In this document: piece by piece, positions 6,267-9,541 of the stretch | Position numbering within the stretch: position 1 is the first letter of the stretch | Layout of the letters: each line of letters starts with the position of its first letter | DNA from: Planctomycetota bacterium | GTDB taxonomy: Bacteria; Planctomycetota; Brocadiia; Brocadiales; Bathyanammoxibiaceae | DNA: 9,541 nt | Assembly (NCBI GenBank): GCA_030623665.1 | Contig: JAUXLO010000058.1 | Coordinates: forward strand, 1 to 9,541 | Reading direction: 5' to 3' | Made by a program: the position numbers and the translations under genes | The notes under the pieces: model-generated | Databases searched by the model: none | What the model was told of the DNA's origin: nothing | The model's input: the letters and a program-made list of their open reading frames with translations, nothing else

Positions 6267-7088
6267 TCATTTCTGCCTTTTGCGGACTATATACTTGTTG
6301 CTTTGGGCCCTTTTGTTTCTAGTCTTACCGCCTTTGGCCAGTACGCCGGTCGGGGAGCAAGGCGGTCGGCCGCCGTGTGCCCTTCCCTCGCCTCCTCCCA
6401 TGGGATGGGACACAGGGTTCATGGCAACGCCCCGCACACGGGGCCTTATGCCCATGTGCCGCCTCCTGCCAGCCTTACCAAAGGTCACGTTAATATGGTC
6501 GAGGTTTCCAATCCGCCCTATTGTCGCCCTGCAGTTCTCATGTATCCTGCGTATCTCACCAGACGGTAAGACTACATGGGCATACCCGCCTTCCCTGGCT
6601 ACGAGTTGGATCAAGCTGCCTGCGGACCTCGATAGCTGCCCACCGCGACCTATCTCAAGTTCAACATTGTGTATGTCCATCCCCAAGGGAATATTCTTGA
6701 GTGGCATGGCGTTCCCTGCCTTTGGTTCGACCTTTTCTCCGGATATGACGACGTCCCCGACCTTTAGCCCTTCAGGCGCCAGGATGTACCTCTTTTCCCC
6801 ATCCCTGTAGTGGAGGAGCGCTATCCTGGCAGACCTGTTGGGGTCATATTCGATGGAGGCCACCTTTGCAGGGACATCGTTCTTGTCCCTTTTAAAGTCG
6901 ATCCTCCTGTAGTGTCTCTTCTCCCCCCCGCCTATATGTCGGGCAGTCATCTTGCCACGGTTGTTCCTGCCGCCTGTCTTGGAAAGGGGCTCCAAAAGGG
7001 ATTTTTCGGGCCGCTTAGAGGTTATTTCAGAAAAATCTAAGACGCTCCCAAAGCGTCTACCCGGAGATGTAGGCTTGTATTTTCTCAT
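6267..7088 (-). CDS. rplB: 50S ribosomal protein L2
   Basis: L2 is a large primary 23S rRNA-binding protein required for subunit association and peptidyl-transferase activity. The 273 residues equal the E. coli length. The N-terminal OB-like domain includes [31 protein letters not shown] (about 37-67), and the SH3-like domain contains [39 protein letters not shown] (about 144-182). The C-terminal motif at 224-235 reads [12 protein letters not shown]: the functionally important histidine (His228 here) is kept, but the second histidine of the common DHPHGGGEG is Met230. The rRNA-binding tail [19 protein letters not shown] is present. ATG at 7088-7086 has only a weak purine-rich upstream sequence, 15 bp after rplW. 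Confidence 0.98.
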   Translation of the reverse strand: MRKYKPTSPGRRFGSVLDFSEITSKRPEKSLLEPLSKTGGRNNRGKMTARHIGGGEKRHYRRIDFKRDKNDVPAKVASIEYDPNRSARIALLHYRDGEKRYILAPEGLKVGDVVISGEKVEPKAGNAMPLKNIPLGMDIHNVELEIGRGGQLSRSAGSLIQLVAREGGYAHVVLPSGEIRRIHENCRATIGRIGNLDHINVTFGKAGRRRHMGIRPRVRGVAMNPVSHPMGGGEGRAHGGRPPCSPTGVLAKGGKTRNKRAQSNKYIVRKRQK

Positions 7089-7103
7089 AAAAATATCCGC
7101 TCG

Positions 7104-7385
7104 CTAATACCCTAGGTCTATCGTGTTCCCCTCTTCAAGGGTTACCACGGCTTTCTTCCAAGTGTGTATCTTCGCCGGTCCAAATCGCGTCTTTTTAGGC
7201 TTGCTTCGCTTACTCAAAGTCCTTATTTGCCGAACCTTTACGTTAAAGAGCTTCTCCACCGCCTGCTTTACTTGTATCTTATTGGCCTTCCTATCCACCT
7301 CAAAGTGGTATGAATTACTCTTCTCTTTGTCTGAGACACTTTTTTCGGTATGTAGAGGTCTCTTTATAATTCTATATATATCCAA
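7104..7385 (-). CDS. rplW: 50S ribosomal protein L23
   Basis: L23 sits beside the peptide exit and is the main contact for trigger factor and SRP. The 93-residue product begins MDIYRIIKRPLHTEKSVSDKE, close to the family opening, and carries the core YHFEVDRKANKIQVKQAVEKLFNVKVRQIRTL (about 26-57) and the C-terminal WKKAVVTLEEGNTIDL. The start is TTG at 7385-7383. The preceding in-frame codon set contains the rplD TAA, and there is no internal methionine, so no ATG start is possible. The Shine-Dalgarno is weak (AAGAGA). A 6-bp gap to rplD favours coupling. Its eleven-residue run between 57 and 70 is rich in Lys and Arg, as expected for the rRNA-bound loop. Confidence 0.97.
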   Translation of the reverse strand: MDIYRIIKRPLHTEKSVSDKEKSNSYHFEVDRKANKIQVKQAVEKLFNVKVRQIRTLSKRSKPKKTRFGPAKIHTWKKAVVTLEEGNTIDLGY

Positions 7386-7391
7386 TGTCTC

Positions 7392-8003
7392 TTACCCGAT
7401 ATTTCCGAGCTCGGAACGAGTGACAAGAAGCCTATTATACTTTAATATCTCATAGGCATTTAACTGAGAGGCCTTCATGACCTTTAGGCTGGGGATATTC
7501 CTGGCAGACTTCCAGATTATGTGGTCGCTGTCCTCTGCTACCACCAGGCAGCTTCCCTCTATACCAAGGGTCTTCAGCAGACTAACCATCTTTTTTGTAC
7601 TGGGTTTACTAAACGTCAGCTTGTCTATCACCTTTACCTCCCCGTCCATCAGCTTGCCCAACATGGCGGAACGAAGCGCCTGCTTCTTGGCCTTTCTGGG
7701 CATTTGGTATGAGTAATCTCTGGGCTTGGGACCAAACACAACACCGCCCTTCCGAAAGAGGGGAGAGCGTAGTGTGCCTGCCCTGGCCCTGCCCGTGTGC
7801 TTTTGAGCCCAAGGCTTCTTGCCTGTACCCCTTACCTCTGCCTTGGTCTTGGTAGATGCGGTACCGGCCCTCTTGTTTGCCTCGTACATGATTACGGCCT
7901 CTTTGAGGAGAGACTTACGCACCTCACCGCCGAATCTGGCCTCTTCCAGTTCCAGCTTCTCTACCTCCTTGCCTTTAGAATCATAGACAGCCAGCTCTAT
8001 CAC
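7392..8003 (-). CDS. rplD: 50S ribosomal protein L4
   Basis: L4 binds 23S rRNA domain I and sends a loop into the exit tunnel; in E. coli it also represses the S10 operon. The 203-residue protein has the family size. The tunnel loop is seen as TKTKAEVRGTGKKPWAQKHTGRARAGTLRSPLFRKGGVVFGPKPRDYSYQMPRKAKKQALRSAM (about 51-114), the strongest L4 signature. The C-terminal half includes SLLKTLGIEGSCLVVAEDSDHIIWKSARNIPSLKVMKASQLNAYEILKYNRLLVTRSEL. The start is GTG at 8003-8001, sharing GTGA with the rplC stop, and has a perfect AAGGAGG ten bases upstream. Whether L4 autoregulates here is unknown: no long leader precedes rpsJ in this window. Confidence 0.98.
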   Translation of the reverse strand: MIELAVYDSKGKEVEKLELEEARFGGEVRKSLLKEAVIMYEANKRAGTASTKTKAEVRGTGKKPWAQKHTGRARAGTLRSPLFRKGGVVFGPKPRDYSYQMPRKAKKQALRSAMLGKLMDGEVKVIDKLTFSKPSTKKMVSLLKTLGIEGSCLVVAEDSDHIIWKSARNIPSLKVMKASQLNAYEILKYNRLLVTRSELGNIG

Positions 8004-8641
8004 GACCCGCGCCCCTCCTTAACGCTCTTTCTTATAACCACGTACCCGCCGTCAGCTCCTGGCACAGCACCCTTTACCAGGAGCAGATTTCGCTCCTTAT
8101 CCACGCTTATTACCTCCAGATTCTGGACGGTCACCCTCTGCTGGCCCATACGCCCTGCCATCTTTTTGCCCTTCACTACCCTGGAGGGAAAGGCGCTACA
8201 ACCGATAGACCCTATTGTCCTTGGTCTGGTGTGACCGTGGGTCTTGGGCGCTCCACTAAAGCCCCACCTCTTCATCGGCCCCTGGAACCCCTTGCCCTTA
8301 CTGATACCAATCACGTCTACCTTCTTTACGTCTTCAAAGATGTCCACCCTCAAGTCCTGACCGGTTTCCAGGGCCGGTTCTCCACTGTAAGTCACCTCAT
8401 GGATAAACCTCTTCGGGCCAGTACCCGCCTTCTTTGCGTGGCCGATGCGTGGCTTTGTGGCCCTCTTTTCTTTCATATTATCAAAACCCAGTTGAAGGGC
8501 CGAATAGCCGTCTTTCTCAGGGGTCTTCACCTGGAGGATGTCGCATGGCCCCGCCTCAAGGACGGTGACGGGAACGCTGGTGCCGTCCTCACGGAATACC
8601 TGACTCTTACCCAATTTCTTCCCAAGTAAACTACTAACCAT
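8000..8641 (-). CDS. rplC: 50S ribosomal protein L3
   Basis: L3 is an early 50S assembly protein whose long loop reaches the peptidyl-transferase centre. The 213 residues are typical. The start [20 protein letters not shown] matches the family; the central loop reads [63 protein letters not shown] (about 116-178), with the GSIG and [10 protein letters not shown] motifs intact, and [23 protein letters not shown] follows. ATG at 8641-8639 has GGGAAGG seven bases upstream and lies 24 bp after rpsJ, the largest gap inside the cluster. Its stop overlaps the rplD start. Confidence 0.98.
   Translation of the reverse strand: MVSSLLGKKLGKSQVFREDGTSVPVTVLEAGPCDILQVKTPEKDGYSALQLGFDNMKEKRATKPRIGHAKKAGTGPKRFIHEVTYSGEPALETGQDLRVDIFEDVKKVDVIGISKGKGFQGPMKRWGFSGAPKTHGHTRPRTIGSIGCSAFPSRVVKGKKMAGRMGQQRVTVQNLEVISVDKERNLLLVKGAVPGADGGYVVIRKSVKEGRGS
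8014..8020 (-). promoter_or_regulatory. Perfect Shine-Dalgarno (AAGGAGG) for rplD
   Basis: AAGGAGG lies within the last codons of rplC, ten bases before the rplD GTG. It is a full match to the anti-Shine-Dalgarno of 16S rRNA and supports the GTG start despite the 4-nt gene overlap. It also suggests that rplD can recruit ribosomes directly as well as by coupling. Confidence 0.8.
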
Positions 8642-8665
8642 TACGGGGCCTTCCCTATATAGCGT

Positions 8666-8977
8666 CTACACCTTTATTTTTATCTCTATCCCAGCAGGCA
8701 TATTGAGCCTATTCAGCGCATCTACTGTCTTGGCCGTGGGCTCTATTATGTCTATAAGGCGTTTGTGTGTCCTGGTCTCGAACTGCTCCCTGGATTTCTT
8801 GTCTACGTGGGGAGACCTGAGCACAGTATACCTTTCAATACGGGTAGGGAGCGGTACAGGCCCAGAGACCTTGGCGCCTGTTATCTTTGCCGTCTCCACT
8901 ATCTCAGCTGCGGCCTGGTCCAACACCTTCTGGTCGTAGGCCTCCATGCGTATGCGAATCTTTTGGTCTATCACCAT
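8666..8977 (-). CDS. rpsJ: 30S ribosomal protein S10
   Basis: S10 is a 30S head protein and also, as NusE, a transcription-antitermination partner of NusB and NusG. The 103-residue protein matches the family length. Visible are [73 protein letters not shown], essentially the whole S10 consensus, including the extended loop with [16 protein letters not shown] at 8977-8975 is the first gene after a 56-bp intergenic space with a promoter-like sequence, so it heads the long operon. The Shine-Dalgarno is modest (GGAT, spaced about 6 nt); a GTG one codon later is an alternative start. The ending [11 protein letters not shown] is unlike the VDVQIKL style of Proteobacteria. Confidence 0.98.
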   Translation of the reverse strand: MVIDQKIRIRMEAYDQKVLDQAAAEIVETAKITGAKVSGPVPLPTRIERYTVLRSPHVDKKSREQFETRTHKRLIDIIEPTAKTVDALNRLNMPAGIEIKIKV

Positions 8978-9002
8978 ATCCTATCCAGGAGAAAAACGTT
9001 TA

Positions 9003-9030
9003 ATACTACCGCTTTTTTCTCTTATGTCAA
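9003..9030 (-). promoter_or_regulatory. Putative sigma-70 promoter for the rpsJ operon
   Basis: Just after the fusA stop, the minus strand carries a perfect -35 hexamer TTGACA (9030-9025). A 16-bp spacer containing a run of six A residues separates it from TAGTAT (9008-9003), a 4-of-6 match to TATAAT. The expected start of transcription would fall near 8996, about 20 nt before the rpsJ ATG. This is the only gap in the window large enough for a promoter. An alternative -10, TATTAA, would give a 19-bp spacer and is less likely. The match is by eye; no start site has been measured. Confidence 0.6.
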
Positions 9031-9033
9031 CAT

Positions 9034-9541
9034 CTAAGCAATACTTGTGCAGACTTCCTTAGGCGCGGCCCTGTAGTCGAGAGGCTCCATGATGTAGCTC
9101 CCGCGGCCACCGGTGCGAGACCTGAGGGTAGTGCTATAACCAAACATCTCCGCCAGTGGTACCAAGCCCCTGATTATTCTTACGCCACTCCTGACATCCA
9201 GCTCCTGTATTTCCGCCCTGCGTCCGTTAAGGTCACCAAGGACATCGCCCAGGTAGGCTTCGGGAACTGCCACCTCTACCCTCATTATGGGCTCAAGCAA
9301 CACTACACCGGCCTGTTGCACACACTGAGTGAGGGCGCGGGAGGCTGCGGTATAAAAGGCAAGGTCTGAGGAATCTACGGGATGGTGAGAGCCATCTACT
9401 AAAGCGGCTTTTACATTAATAAGGGGGTAACCGCCCGAGACGCCACCCTGTGCAGAATCCATAATGGCAGACCGAACCGCCTTTATGTACTGCTTGGGGA
9501 TAGCACCCCCAACAATCTTATCCTCAAAGATTACCGGATGG
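9034..9541 (-). CDS. fusA: Elongation factor G (C-terminal part, cut by window end)
   Basis: EF-G is the GTPase that moves tRNA and mRNA through the ribosome after each peptide bond. Only the last 168 residues are in the window; the frame stays open to the edge. The first part is the end of domain IV, with KIVGGAIPKQYIKAV, then VDGSHHPVDSSDLAF, whose histidine corresponds to the tip region that enters the decoding site. The rest is domain V: VLLEPIMRVEVAVPEAYLGDVLGDLNGRRAEIQ, then VPLAEMFGYSTTLRSRTGGRGSYIMEPLDYRAAPKEV, all classic EF-G. The GTPase domain is outside the window. The stretch YTAASRALTQCVQQAG is less conserved than usual. Position just before rpsJ fits the end of a str operon (rpsL-rpsG-fusA), but tuf, often found here, is absent. 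The first methionine visible in frame (9462) is internal, not the start. Confidence 0.95.
   Translation of the reverse strand, partial: HPVIFEDKIVGGAIPKQYIKAVRSAIMDSAQGGVSGGYPLINVKAALVDGSHHPVDSSDLAFYTAASRALTQCVQQAGVVLLEPIMRVEVAVPEAYLGDVLGDLNGRRAEIQELDVRSGVRIIRGLVPLAEMFGYSTTLRSRTGGRGSYIMEPLDYRAAPKEVCTSIA

Noticed and set aside
6280..6810. 176-codon open frame on the plus strand opposite rplB
   Set aside because: It is an antisense shadow of the highly conserved L2 gene, with low-complexity Pro/Ser-rich translation, no ribosome-binding site and no family resemblance.
8231..8629. 132-codon plus-strand open frame opposite rplC
   Set aside because: Antisense shadow of L3 with no recognisable domain.
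8978..9033. Terminator for fusA or a long r-protein leader for L4-type autoregulation
   Set aside because: No GC-rich stem with a following T-run is seen on the minus strand, and 56 bp is too short for an E. coli-like S10 leader.
1..9541. CRISPR arrays, insertion sequences, tRNA genes, attachment sites or accessory systems
   Set aside because: The window is almost fully occupied by conserved translation genes in canonical order, with no direct-repeat array, transposase or cloverleaf-like sequence visible.

Overview
This window is a textbook bacterial ribosomal-protein cluster, read entirely on the minus strand (from high to low coordinates). It starts with the C-terminal end of fusA (EF-G, cut by the window edge at 9541). 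It continues through the complete S10 block rpsJ-rplC-rplD-rplW-rplB-rpsS-rplV-rpsC-rplP-rpmC-rpsQ and the spc block rplN-rplX-rplE-rpsN-rpsH-rplF-rplR-rpsE-rplO. It ends in the first 94 codons of secY (cut at position 1). That is 20 complete ribosomal-protein genes plus two partial genes. Every one is recognised from conserved family sequence and from the canonical gene order.

Layout: the only gap longer than 24 bp is the 56 bp between fusA and rpsJ (8978-9033). It carries a promoter-like sequence with a perfect TTGACA -35 box. From rpsJ to secY the genes are separated by 1-24 bp or overlap. Four junctions overlap by 4 nt (ATGA or GTGA) and one, rpsC/rplP, by 32 nt. There is no terminator-like structure or internal promoter-sized gap, so S10 and spc are probably one long transcription unit with extensive translational coupling. 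The products assemble into the 30S subunit (S3, S5, S8, S10, S14, S17, S19) and the 50S subunit (L2-L6, L14-L16, L18, L22-L24, L29). EF-G drives translocation, and SecY forms the membrane channel used by ribosomes making membrane and secreted proteins.

Organism: a bacterium of intermediate GC by eye. Suggestive features are the absence of rpmD (L30), the absence of tuf between fusA and rpsJ, a zinc-type S14, a four-cysteine L24 and an L2 'HPMGGGEG' motif. I lean towards a planctomycete or PVC-related lineage, but this is inference from recalled sequence resemblance and is not proven.

I found no undescribed accessory system; this is core housekeeping DNA. Points worth a second look are the missing rpmD and tuf, a strong excess of TAG stop codons (13 of 21) that often run straight into the next Shine-Dalgarno, the 32-nt overprinted S3 tail/L16 head, six non-ATG starts, the L24 cysteines, and a His-to-Met change next to the key histidine of L2.
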